In this document: piece by piece, positions 50,320-58,091 of the stretch
Numbering within the stretch: the stretch's first letter is position 1
How the letters are laid out: each line of letters opens with the position of its first letter
Program-made: the position numbers and the translations under genes
Notes under the pieces: generated by a model
Seen by the model: only the letters and a program-made list of their open reading frames with translations
Told to the model about the DNA's origin: nothing
Database searches by the model: none
Assembly (NCBI GenBank): GCA_017652765.1
Contig: JAGCAJ010000011.1
Location: 1-64,000, forward strand
DNA length: 64,000 bases
Source: Candidatus Saccharimonadota bacterium
GTDB taxonomy: Bacteria > Patescibacteriota > Saccharimonadia > Saccharimonadales > Saccharimonadaceae
Direction of reading: 5' to 3'

Positions 50320-51192
50320 ATGTCCAAAACTACAAAAATCATTGCTGCCCTCGGCGTTGTCGCCAGCCTCGGCGTCGCCGCCTTGCCAGCATTTACATAT
50401 GCAACCAGCACTACTGGTGATGTGCAAGTTGTTGTAGAAGTTGATTCAGCTATCGCTATGACAATTGAAGGAAATAACGATTCTGGCAGTCATAAGCCAG
50501 AGTCATACACTGTAGTTGCAGAACCTGATTCCGGATCGATGGGGAGCTACTACGAACGCTCTGGAGCAGAAGGCTCTTATGCTTACACTCTCACAGAGGA
50601 TTCAACACCAGCTAGCGGAAAAACTTATTATACTAAGGACGCAGATTTGAGCTACGCTAAAGTCGACAACGCTGCCCCTACATCCCCAGTTAGCGTAGCC
50701 GGCAAGACGCTTGACGGACATTCTATCCCAGCAACGCTTGTACCTGGCACATCATCTTCTTATGCTAGCCTACTTCCAAACTCTACCGTTGCAGGCGGAG
50801 AATTCAAGTCTACGATTACGGTCTTCACTAATAATGCCACTGGTTACAGCCTAACCGTTAAAGATAAAGACGCAAACACCGCGCTAACCAGCTCTAACGG
50901 CTCCACTATTGCAGCTGGCACAAACATTGCGGCAGGCACTTCCGCTTGGGCCTACAGAGTCGCCAGTATAAACGGCTCCGCTGATGGTACGACGCGTCCA
51001 GGTACCGCCATTCAAGACCCAGTTTGGGTAGCAGTGAATCCATCCACTGGCCAAGATGCTGAAATCACCCGTCTAGATACCAAGACTTCTGGTGGTGATC
51101 AGACAGTTGTTGAATATGGCGTATCAACTTCCGGCGACCAAGCTACTGGTATCTATGGCGACGTTATCGTCTATACCGCAACGACCAAATAA
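50320..51192 (+). CDS. Secreted surface protein under a poly-G promoter
   Basis: About 290 residues. Signal peptide MSKTTKIIAALGVVASLGVA with cleavage probably after the TYA near residue 30. The mature part is Ser/Thr/Gly-rich, beta-type, with the phrase YYERSGAEGSYAYTLTED then GKTYYTKD, resembling repeated units of surface adhesins, and FTNNATGYSLTVKD resembling WxL-type domains. No anchor is visible at the C-terminus (YGDVIVYTATTK). The ribosome-binding site is AAAGAAAGGA. Function unknown, probably an antigen or adhesin. Confidence 0.75.
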   Translation: MSKTTKIIAALGVVASLGVAALPAFTYATSTTGDVQVVVEVDSAIAMTIEGNNDSGSHKPESYTVVAEPDSGSMGSYYERSGAEGSYAYTLTEDSTPASGKTYYTKDADLSYAKVDNAAPTSPVSVAGKTLDGHSIPATLVPGTSSSYASLLPNSTVAGGEFKSTITVFTNNATGYSLTVKDKDANTALTSSNGSTIAAGTNIAAGTSAWAYRVASINGSADGTTRPGTAIQDPVWVAVNPSTGQDAEITRLDTKTSGGDQTVVEYGVSTSGDQATGIYGDVIVYTATTK

Positions 51193-51295
51193 TTAATCTA
51201 GCTCACGCGCATGAGCGGGTGCGAATTTAAAAACTTTCTATAATATTTGTTATATGACCAAAACTAACTGATATTATATTTAGGACACGCATCCG

Positions 51296-51324
51296 GAAAA
51301 TCCCCTGTTCACCAGGGGATTTTC
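51296..51324. terminator. Terminator after the secreted protein, abutting the ruvB promoter
   Basis: GAAAATCCCCTG (51296-51307) pairs with CAGGGGATTTTC (51313-51324). The ruvB extended -10 (TGC-TATAAT, 51332-51337) starts five bases later. Confidence 0.85.
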
Positions 51325-51347
51325 AATGTGCTATAATAAGAGAAGTT

Positions 51348-52379
51348 ATGGGAATAGAACGCATCGTCAGTACTACCGTTTCAGAAAATGACACCGAAGA
51401 AGAGGTAATTGAAAAATCTCTTCGCCCGCTTTCTTTTGATGAATACATCGGCCAAGACCGTATGAAATCTAACCTCAAAATTGCCATTGACGCCGTCAAA
51501 AAACGTAAGGCCGAAGGCGACACCGACGCTCCTGGCGCTACATTAGACCATATATTATTATATGGTCCTCCAGGGTTGGGTAAGACCACTATGGCTAACG
51601 TCATCGCTCACGAAATGAACGCCAATCTCAAGATTACTTCCGGCCCAGCCATTGAGCGCGCTGGCGACCTCGCTAGTATTCTTACTAATCTCCAGGATGG
51701 CGACGTTCTCTTTATCGACGAAATCCACCGTCTCCGTCGCACCGTAGAAGAAGTATTATATTCCGCAATGGAGGACTTTAAGCTGGACATTACTATCGGC
51801 AAGGGTCCAGCCGCCCGCTCCGTCCGGCTAGACCTCCCAGGTTTCACCGTGATTGGCGCTACTACTCGCACCGGCTCCCTCGCTGGCCCGCTTCGCGACC
51901 GTTTTGGTATGCTTCACCGCCTAGAATATTACAAAGAGGGCGAGATTGAACAGATTATTGCTCGTACCGCCAACATCCTTAATACACGGATAGAGGACGA
52001 CGCAGTTAAGCTCCTTGCTACTCGCTCCCGACGCACCCCGCGTATTGCTAACCGCCTCGTCCGTCGCGTGCGTGATTACGCCGACGTTAACGGCGACGGC
52101 ATTATAGATACCAGCATCGCCAAATCCGCCCTAGATTTAATGGAAATTGACGAGCTCGGCCTAGACCCAGCAGACAGAAATATGCTAAAGCTAATGGAAG
52201 AAAACTACGGCGATCGCCCCGTCGGGCTTAATACTATCGCCGCGCTCACTGGCGACGAAGCCACTACTATTGAAGATTATAACGAACCTTACCTCTTACA
52301 GATCGGTTTTATTGAGCGTACTCCGCGTGGCCGTCGTATTACCGCCAAGGCTAGAGAGCACTTAAAGCATAGCCACTAG
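51348..52379 (+). CDS. ruvB: Holliday junction helicase RuvB
   Basis: 343 residues. AAA+ domain with [28 protein letters not shown] and sensor [17 protein letters not shown], then a winged-helix DNA-binding domain ([18 protein letters not shown]). It drives branch migration with RuvA. It is separated from ruvA-ruvC by rubrerythrin and the surface gene. The start is ten bases from the -10. Confidence 0.96.
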   Translation: MGIERIVSTTVSENDTEEEVIEKSLRPLSFDEYIGQDRMKSNLKIAIDAVKKRKAEGDTDAPGATLDHILLYGPPGLGKTTMANVIAHEMNANLKITSGPAIERAGDLASILTNLQDGDVLFIDEIHRLRRTVEEVLYSAMEDFKLDITIGKGPAARSVRLDLPGFTVIGATTRTGSLAGPLRDRFGMLHRLEYYKEGEIEQIIARTANILNTRIEDDAVKLLATRSRRTPRIANRLVRRVRDYADVNGDGIIDTSIAKSALDLMEIDELGLDPADRNMLKLMEENYGDRPVGLNTIAALTGDEATTIEDYNEPYLLQIGFIERTPRGRRITAKAREHLKHSH

Positions 52380-52428
52380 TAATTTTTGCTATTTTGTGCT
52401 ATAATTAGACTAAGAAAGGGAAATTTGT

Positions 52429-53082
52429 ATGAAGAAAGAACTAATCAAACTTCATCACGCGCGTAGCGCCAAGGATTTTCCTGAGCTTAAACTTGAAGAA
52501 AACGAGTTCGTAGAGCTAGCTATCTCTCGCTCTAAGCTAGGTGTTGTTTTGATGTGGGGTGCCGCCGGTTTTGGCTACCTAGCCCTCTTTATTGCGATTT
52601 TATTCCTAGAGTTTAGTGTTGGTGGCGACGAAATTGTCGCATTTAATGGCTTCGCCAAATCCTATCTCTATCTAATTATCCTAGTATTATTCGGCATTAT
52701 TACGATTGCTACTTTAATTGGCACTAAGGTCTATAATGCTAACCGTCTTTACGTCACCAACAAACGCCTTATTCATCACCAAGCCAACTCTCTTTTTTCC
52801 AAATCTGTTAATGTGATTGAGCTTCTTTCTATTGAAGACGTCTCCTTCCAACAAGAAAACATCGGCGACCATATTTTCAAACTTGGCACTATTCGTATGT
52901 CTACCATTGGTGACGAAACTACCTATATTTTTAAATACGTCAATACCCCAAAAGACGAGCTAGACACCATTACTCACCTCGTCCACATGGAAAAAGAAAA
53001 GACCAAACGTCGCCACCGCCGTCCAGAAGAAGACCGCGAGACCGACGACGAAGACGAATCCGAGTCTACCGACAAAAAATAA
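52429..53082 (+). CDS. Membrane protein with PH-like domain
   Basis: 217 residues. Two hydrophobic segments (about 42-62 and 85-105), then a bPH domain (LYVTNKRLIHHQANSLFSKS, VIELLSIEDVSFQ) and a highly charged C-terminal tail (RRHRRPEEDRETDDEDESES). A paralogue of the 41330 gene in architecture. AAAGGG lies upstream of the ATG, with TGC-TATAAT near 52400. Its stop codon is inside the following terminator stem. Confidence 0.75.
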   Translation: MKKELIKLHHARSAKDFPELKLEENEFVELAISRSKLGVVLMWGAAGFGYLALFIAILFLEFSVGGDEIVAFNGFAKSYLYLIILVLFGIITIATLIGTKVYNANRLYVTNKRLIHHQANSLFSKSVNVIELLSIEDVSFQQENIGDHIFKLGTIRMSTIGDETTYIFKYVNTPKDELDTITHLVHMEKEKTKRRHRRPEEDRETDDEDESESTDKK

Positions 53083-53107
53083 CCCCCTATTTCAGGGGGT
53101 TATTTTT
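53077..53107. terminator. Bidirectional terminator
   Basis: AAATAACCCCCT (53077-53088) pairs with AGGGGGTTATTT (53094-53105). It serves the convergent PH-domain and pilin-like genes. Confidence 0.88.
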
Positions 53108-53495
53108 AGTTACGATTTTTCTTGATGTAGTCGTCTTCTTTTTCTAGTACGGCGCGAAGCGTATATTCTTTACACTCGCCATCTTCGCAGTTAGCTGCTT
53201 CATAAGTATAAGAACATCCAGGCTCCCCGACCACAATTCCAGACGGGTCAGAAAACAGTTGCGGGTCAATCACTTTTAGATTACTCTCAGAAATAGTTTC
53301 TGGATAATATCCATTCTGCTGATAATACCCTTCTTCTAGCGCATAATACATTGCATTAATCGCGATCTTTCTATCTTTGTCGCGGTTCATTGCGTCGATG
53401 TTGATTTTTTGCAAAAAGAACAGCACTACGGCTAGGCTTGCAAAAGCAATTACGATAATAAGTTCTAAGATTGTAAATCCAGATTTGTTTCTCAT
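53106..53495 (-). CDS. Type IV pilin-like protein
   Basis: About 129 residues. Short basic leader MRNKSG, then FTILELIIVIAFASLAVVLF with Glu5 of the mature form, followed by a globular domain with three or four Cys (GCSYTYEAANCEDGEC) likely disulfide-bonded. Probably a minor pilin. Leaderless start: TATAAT at 53502-53507 (minus), six bases, ATG at 53495. Confidence 0.88.
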   Translation of the reverse strand: MRNKSGFTILELIIVIAFASLAVVLFFLQKINIDAMNRDKDRKIAINAMYYALEEGYYQQNGYYPETISESNLKVIDPQLFSDPSGIVVGEPGCSYTYEAANCEDGECKEYTLRAVLEKEDDYIKKNRN

Positions 53496-53544
53496 AAAAT
53501 AATTATAACACAAAGAGGGAATTATGTGTTATAATATAACAAGT

Positions 53545-53621
53545 GGCAACGTAGCTCAGTTGGTTAGAGCGTGGGACTCATAAGCCCAAGGTCACTGGTT
53601 CGATCCCAGTCGTTGCTACCA
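53545..53621 (+). tRNA. tRNA-Met(CAT), elongator type
   Basis: 77 nt with CCA. Acceptor GGCAACG/CGTTGCT, D arm GCTC/GAGC, anticodon stem TGGGA/GCCCA (A31-G39 mismatched), loop CTCATAA (CAT), T arm ACTGG-TTCGATC-CCAGT. Overall like the E. coli elongator tRNA. TATAAT stands nine bases before it. Confidence 0.88.
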
Positions 53622-53625
53622 TTTT

Positions 53626-54795
53626 TTATTGCCTTTCCCACCCAAACACGTGCCACAGTCTTTCCCAGAACGTCGGCTCTTTTGGAAAATCTTCCACCGC
53701 AAGTCTTGTTGTATACTCCGTTTCTTCGCTCGTTAGTTTTAGTTCGCTTGCCTCCTCATTCATTTCTGTCTTTATACTAGAAATTACTACTCCAGAAACA
53801 TTTTCCGTCGCCACGATTGGCACTTTCCCGGTCCACCAAGATTCATAATATCCCACTTCTTCTCCCTCGCGTACCAGCTCGCGAGTTTTTATTTGCTCTC
53901 TTGCCTTTGCCATTAATTCTTGCGTCGCCGTAAACGACGTTTGTCTAGCCGGCGCACCCATCACGGCCATTGTTACAATTTCTTCACCTTCTTTATATCC
54001 CGAAGCTAGACAATACCCCGACTCATCGCCGTTATAACCAGTTTTTACGCCGATAATTCCGTCTATGCCGAGTAGCTTATTAGTGTTTTCTATCCTCCCC
54101 GCTACCGGTACATCCGCCGTCGCCTTTCCTACGATTTCTGCTAGCACCGGTTGTCGGAGTACTGCATTAGCTAGAATTACCAAATCTTCTGACGTTCCCG
54201 TTGTTTTTGTATTGAATCCACTTGCATCCGGCCCGATCGTAATAGTACTAGCACCGAGCTTCCGTACCATTTCCGTCGCATATTCACGATAATTATCAAT
54301 AGACCCAAACGCCCACATCGCCAGCGCGTCCGCCATATTATTAGACGACGGAAGCATTGCCGAGGTCAGCGCGTCATATTCAGAAATCTCCTCACCCAGT
54401 GTTACTTTAGAGGTGGAGCCATTGTTCGTGTTGTACCATATATAATTATTATATAGTTCCGGTGTAATAGTAATCGTCTCGCCAGCCTCGCCCAGCGCAA
54501 ACGGCTTTTTCTCCATTACGGCCAGCGCCATAATCATTTTGGCCGTACTAGCAATCGGTTTTATTTCTGTGTCCATACTACTTTCTGCTACTACTTTTCC
54601 ATTTAGCGCTATGGACCATTGTCCAAACCCAGGACTGTATTCTATCCCGCGATAGTCTACTGTCGGTGCTACGTATGTGAAATAGCGTGCAATTTCTGTG
54701 TCCATCATCGCCATGCGTAATGCCACAAAACTAAAAAAGCCCGCCAAAATCAGGCAGGGAAATATCCAAATTTTTCTGTATCGTCTTTGTGTCAT
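53626..54795 (-). CDS. dacA: D-alanyl-D-alanine carboxypeptidase (low-molecular-weight PBP)
   Basis: About 389 residues. N-terminal membrane anchor (residues 10-28). Active-site STAKM (SxxK), SSNNMAD (SxN) and VKTGYNG (KTG). It trims pentapeptide side chains in peptidoglycan. The C-terminal part is the PBP5-type beta domain. The start is ATG 54795; the open frame upstream runs antisense-like through tRNA-Ser. There is no promoter, and the ATG lies six bases after the tRNA-Ser CCA (GGAACT). Confidence 0.92.
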   Translation of the reverse strand: MTQRRYRKIWIFPCLILAGFFSFVALRMAMMDTEIARYFTYVAPTVDYRGIEYSPGFGQWSIALNGKVVAESSMDTEIKPIASTAKMIMALAVMEKKPFALGEAGETITITPELYNNYIWYNTNNGSTSKVTLGEEISEYDALTSAMLPSSNNMADALAMWAFGSIDNYREYATEMVRKLGASTITIGPDASGFNTKTTGTSEDLVILANAVLRQPVLAEIVGKATADVPVAGRIENTNKLLGIDGIIGVKTGYNGDESGYCLASGYKEGEEIVTMAVMGAPARQTSFTATQELMAKAREQIKTRELVREGEEVGYYESWWTGKVPIVATENVSGVVISSIKTEMNEEASELKLTSEETEYTTRLAVEDFPKEPTFWERLWHVFGWERQ

Positions 54796-54801
54796 AGTTC
54801 C

Positions 54802-54887
54802 TGGCGGAAGGGACAGGATTCGAACCTGCGGAGCTTTCACTCTCTGGTTTTCAAGACCAGTGCCATCAACCACTCGGCCACCCTTCC
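54802..54887 (-). tRNA. tRNA-Ser(TGA)
   Basis: 86 nt with CCA. Acceptor GGAAGGG/CCCTTCC, anticodon stem CTGGT/ACCAG around CTTGAAA (TGA), long variable arm, T arm GCAGG-TTCGAAT-CCTGT. It is ten bases from tRNA-Arg and six from dacA on the same strand. Confidence 0.92.
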
Positions 54888-54897
54888 AGAAAATAAC

Positions 54898-54972
54898 TGG
54901 TACCCCGGGTTGGAATCGAACCAGCATTGTATCCTTAGAGGGGATATGTCCTATCCGTTGAACGACCGGGGC
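54898..54972 (-). tRNA. tRNA-Arg(TCT) with C33
   Basis: 75 nt with CCA. Acceptor GCCCCGG/CCGGGGT, D arm GTTC/GGAC, anticodon stem TATCC/GGATA around CCTCTAA, so the base before the anticodon is C instead of the near-universal U33. T arm GCTGG-TTCGATT-CCAAC with one mismatch. TATAAT (54982-54987 minus) is nine bases upstream. Confidence 0.85.
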
Positions 54973-55158
54973 ACTCTCTATATTATAACTAAAAATCGCC
55001 CAAAATACAAGTTCTGCTAATCTTAGGCGTATTCAAACCGCTCTTGCTTGCCGTATCTGTCTAACAGTGGTAAAATATCCACCAATGGGCGTTGAGGAGC
55101 GCGCATTTTTATTGTATCTATAAACTTGCACATTAAAACATTAAAGGGGGTAGTAAAC

Positions 55159-57381
55159 ATGACAGTATACTATGCAGTAGTCGCAATAGCAATATTGGCT
55201 CTTATAGTATTGGCTAGAAACTTTGTCGACTTAAAAGCACACGACGAAGGCACGGAGGAGATGAAAGACCTTGCACAGATTATTAGAGACGGTGCAAAAA
55301 CCTTCTTGAGCAGGGAATACCGCATCATTGTCCCGACAGCAATTGTTGTCGCACTAATCTATACTACGTTCATGGAAGTAACTTCTGGTCTGACATTTGT
55401 GTTGGGCGCACTCATGAGTTCTTGCGCTTGCCTTGTTGGTATGCGCGGTGGTACTTATGGTAACGTCCGTACTACTAACGCCGCCAGAGTTACTGGCTAC
55501 ATGAGTAGAACTATCCGTATCGCTCTAATGAGCGGTAGTATTAGTGGATTTGCGGTTCCAGCTTTTGGAATTTTGGGCGCCTCTATTGTCTGGATTTTGT
55601 CCGGCGGCCTTGACGCCAACGTAGCTGGCAAGAGCTTGATAGAAATCGTCACCGGGCTTGACCTGGGAACTTCTGCTAGCTCACTCGCTATGCGTCTGAC
55701 CACATATTCACTTGGCTGTTCTACTGTAGCAATGTTTAACCGTGTTGCTGGTGGTAACTACACCAAGGCCGCAGACATCTCTGCGGATATCGTCGGCAAA
55801 AACGTAATGAATCTTCCCGAAGACGATTCTCGTATGCCTAACACTATCGCTGACTTTATTGGTGACTGTGTTAATGATATTGCCGGCAACCTTTCTGACT
55901 TGCAAGAATCATTTGTGGCCACTCCCGTAGCGGTCGTCCTGGTTTCCCTGCAGAGCTTTGGTGCTAGAGCGGACCTCTTAGCGGCAGCCTGCGTTTATCC
56001 GTTCATCTTAGCGGGTGGCGGACTTTTAGCTAGTGTTATCGGCGTTAACTATATCATCTTAAAGAACCGTAAACAAATTAAGGTGATAGACGGCGTAGAA
56101 ACCGAAGTTTCTCGCGAAGATGTTGACCCCGAAGACGAGCTTAATCGCGCTACAATAGTTTCTGCTATTGCAGTTGCTTTGATCGGTCTGTTCTCCGCTA
56201 GAGCAGTCTTTGGCGATATCGCTCTGCCTAATTCGTTTAGGGTTGGTTGGATTTCTCCTTGCGTGGCAGCAGTACTTGGTATGATTAGCTCTGTTGCAGT
56301 CGGCAAGTTGACCGAAGTCTATACTAGTCTTAAGTCTAGACACGTTAAGCGCCTGGCTTACATGTCTCTAGAGGGAGAAGCTTTTGTCGTTACAGAAGGT
56401 GATGCTATTGGTTCTCTTTCTGTGCTTGCACCTTCCGCTGTAATCGTTGTTTCAATGATTATCTCATGCTCGCTTTGCGGAGCATATGGTATCGCTATCG
56501 CCGCTCTTGGCATGCTTAGCTTTGTTGGTACTACTGTTTCTATTGACGCTTTTGGGCCTGTTGCAGATAACGCCGGCGGTATTGCCGAATCTTGTCACTT
56601 GGATCCCGAAGTTAGAGCTATCACCGACGAGCTTGATGCCGTAGGCAACACTACTGCCGCTATCGGTAAAGGTAACGCTATCGGCGCGGCCGCTTTTGCT
56701 ACGGTCGCACTGATTATGTCATTCATCGGCTCATTCCCGCTTCCGGACTTCTCCGAAGCTATGACCTGGGTTATGATACTCGGCGGAATCTTCATTGGTG
56801 GCGCTCTGATAGAATTCTTTATTTCTATCCTGACTAGAAACACCATTTCCGCAGCTAAGGATTTGGCCGACGCTGGCGCTAGACAGCTCAATAATAATCC
56901 CAAGATTCTTACCGGCGAAATGCGCCCGGATTACGAGTCTATTATTAGTAAAGCATCAGACGACGCGCTAAGACATATGTTCTTACCTGCTATTCTGGCA
57001 CTGATTGTTCCAGTTGGCTGTGGTTTCTTGTTTGGACCAGTATTTATTCTGGGACTTCTAGTTGGAGCTACGGCTTATGCTATCGGACGAGCCCTGTTTA
57101 TGGGCAACTCTGGTGGTGCATTTGATAACGGCAAAAAGTTCATTGAATGTGGAATGCTCTATCAGCTTGGCGAAGACGGCGAGCCTATCACCGATAAAGA
57201 TGGTAATCATATTGTTATTGGCAAAGGTACTCCCGCTCATAAAGCCGCCGTTACTGGCGATACTGTTGGCGACACCAGAAAAGATGTTGTTGGCGTAGCC
57301 CTGGACATTTTTATCAAGATGATGTCCACCGTTTCAAACAGCTTAGCACCTATGTTTTATGCTTTCCAGCTGTTTAGATAA
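55159..57381 (+). CDS. hppA: Membrane-bound ion-translocating pyrophosphatase
   Basis: About 740 residues, 16 predicted membrane helices. It couples PPi hydrolysis to H+ or Na+ pumping. Conserved parts include the DISADIVGKNVMN catalytic loop, FGPVADNAGGIAES, GNTTAAIGKGNA and GDTVGDTRKDVVG. Ala in GNTTAA places it in the K+-dependent class. Several usually invariant blocks are altered: DVGADLVGK is DISADIVGK, and DNVGDNVGDCAGM is DFIGDCVNDIAGN. The start is ATG 55159 after AAAGGGGGTAG. In a fermenter without obvious respiration it would energise the membrane from PPi. Confidence 0.92.
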   Translation: MTVYYAVVAIAILALIVLARNFVDLKAHDEGTEEMKDLAQIIRDGAKTFLSREYRIIVPTAIVVALIYTTFMEVTSGLTFVLGALMSSCACLVGMRGGTYGNVRTTNAARVTGYMSRTIRIALMSGSISGFAVPAFGILGASIVWILSGGLDANVAGKSLIEIVTGLDLGTSASSLAMRLTTYSLGCSTVAMFNRVAGGNYTKAADISADIVGKNVMNLPEDDSRMPNTIADFIGDCVNDIAGNLSDLQESFVATPVAVVLVSLQSFGARADLLAAACVYPFILAGGGLLASVIGVNYIILKNRKQIKVIDGVETEVSREDVDPEDELNRATIVSAIAVALIGLFSARAVFGDIALPNSFRVGWISPCVAAVLGMISSVAVGKLTEVYTSLKSRHVKRLAYMSLEGEAFVVTEGDAIGSLSVLAPSAVIVVSMIISCSLCGAYGIAIAALGMLSFVGTTVSIDAFGPVADNAGGIAESCHLDPEVRAITDELDAVGNTTAAIGKGNAIGAAAFATVALIMSFIGSFPLPDFSEAMTWVMILGGIFIGGALIEFFISILTRNTISAAKDLADAGARQLNNNPKILTGEMRPDYESIISKASDDALRHMFLPAILALIVPVGCGFLFGPVFILGLLVGATAYAIGRALFMGNSGGAFDNGKKFIECGMLYQLGEDGEPITDKDGNHIVIGKGTPAHKAAVTGDTVGDTRKDVVGVALDIFIKMMSTVSNSLAPMFYAFQLFR

Positions 57382-57394
57382 ACAAATACTCCTC

Positions 57395-57422
57395 AAAAAG
57401 CCCCGATTTTTCGGGGCTTTTT
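57395..57422. terminator. Terminator of the pyrophosphatase gene
   Basis: AAAAAGCCCCGA (57395-57406) pairs with TCGGGGCTTTTT (57411-57422). Confidence 0.9.
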
Positions 57423-57465
57423 CAAGTATTGCAAAAAAATGCCAAATCTGATAAAATAATATTAC

Positions 57466-57540
57466 GGTCTCGTAGTATAACGGTTAGTACATTGGGTTTT
57501 CATCCCAACAACGCGAGTTCGACTCTCGCCGAGATCACCA
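57466..57540 (+). tRNA. tRNA-Glu(TTC)
   Basis: 75 nt with CCA. Acceptor GGTCTCG/CGAGATC, anticodon stem TTGGG/CCCAA around TTTTCAT (TTC), T arm GCGAG-TTCGACT-CTCGC. A substrate of MnmA at U34. Confidence 0.93.
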
Positions 57541-57571
57541 CGTTTTGTCCTTATCCCCACGGGGGATATTT

Positions 57572-58036
57572 TTATTGGTACTCGCAATCATAAGTATATT
57601 TTACTTCATAATCCGTGCGCCCATACGGTGGGTACGGAATAATCTGGATGGCGGTCTGGTTAGTATTGCAATAATACTGCCCATCAAAATACGCTCTAGA
57701 TTTAGCATTTCTCCCATCATCAAACAATAATAACTCACGCAAATATGTCTTTGGGAACCCATATTCGGAATACGTCGTAAACGCTAGTGCATAGTCGCTC
57801 TCTGGGATTTTTTGTGTAAACACATCATAATAATAATTCTCATAATAATCCTTAGCTAATCTCTGTAGCTCGTCCTCGGCGAGCTTTTTTGGGTCAAACA
57901 CCGCGTGCGCCCCTAAGTTAAAGAAGACTAATCCAATACACAAAATAATTGCGAGCGTCGTAAACTTACGCGCAATCGGTTCAATCGGAAAATGAAGCGG
58001 TTCCGCTTTATATGGGTACGAATAATACCTCCGCAT
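57572..58036 (-). CDS. Single-pass membrane protein, unknown
   Basis: 154 residues. Membrane segment at about 25-45 (KFTTLAIILCIGLVFFNLGA), then an extracytoplasmic Tyr-rich domain (DYYENYYYDVF, YYCNTNQT) with a Cys pair (YYCNT ... YDCEYQ) that may be disulfide-linked. Looks lineage-specific. Leaderless: TGG-TAAAAT (58043-58048 minus), six bases, ATG 58036. It diverges from pyk. Confidence 0.65.
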   Translation of the reverse strand: MRRYYSYPYKAEPLHFPIEPIARKFTTLAIILCIGLVFFNLGAHAVFDPKKLAEDELQRLAKDYYENYYYDVFTQKIPESDYALAFTTYSEYGFPKTYLRELLLFDDGRNAKSRAYFDGQYYCNTNQTAIQIIPYPPYGRTDYEVKYTYDCEYQ

Positions 58037-58079
58037 AAGCTAATTTTACCATAAAAATAATAAAACTCCATAATTCTGC

Positions 58080-58091
58080 TATAATAGGGGT
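58080..58091 (+). promoter_or_regulatory. Leaderless promoter of pyk
   Basis: TGC-TATAAT 58080-58085, six bases, ATG 58092. Confidence 0.78.

Noticed and set aside
54796-54927. N-terminal extension of DacA (GRVVDGTGLENQRVKAPQVR...)
   Set aside because: It is the translation of the tRNA-Ser sequence itself. The true N-terminus is the basic-hydrophobic anchor at 54795.
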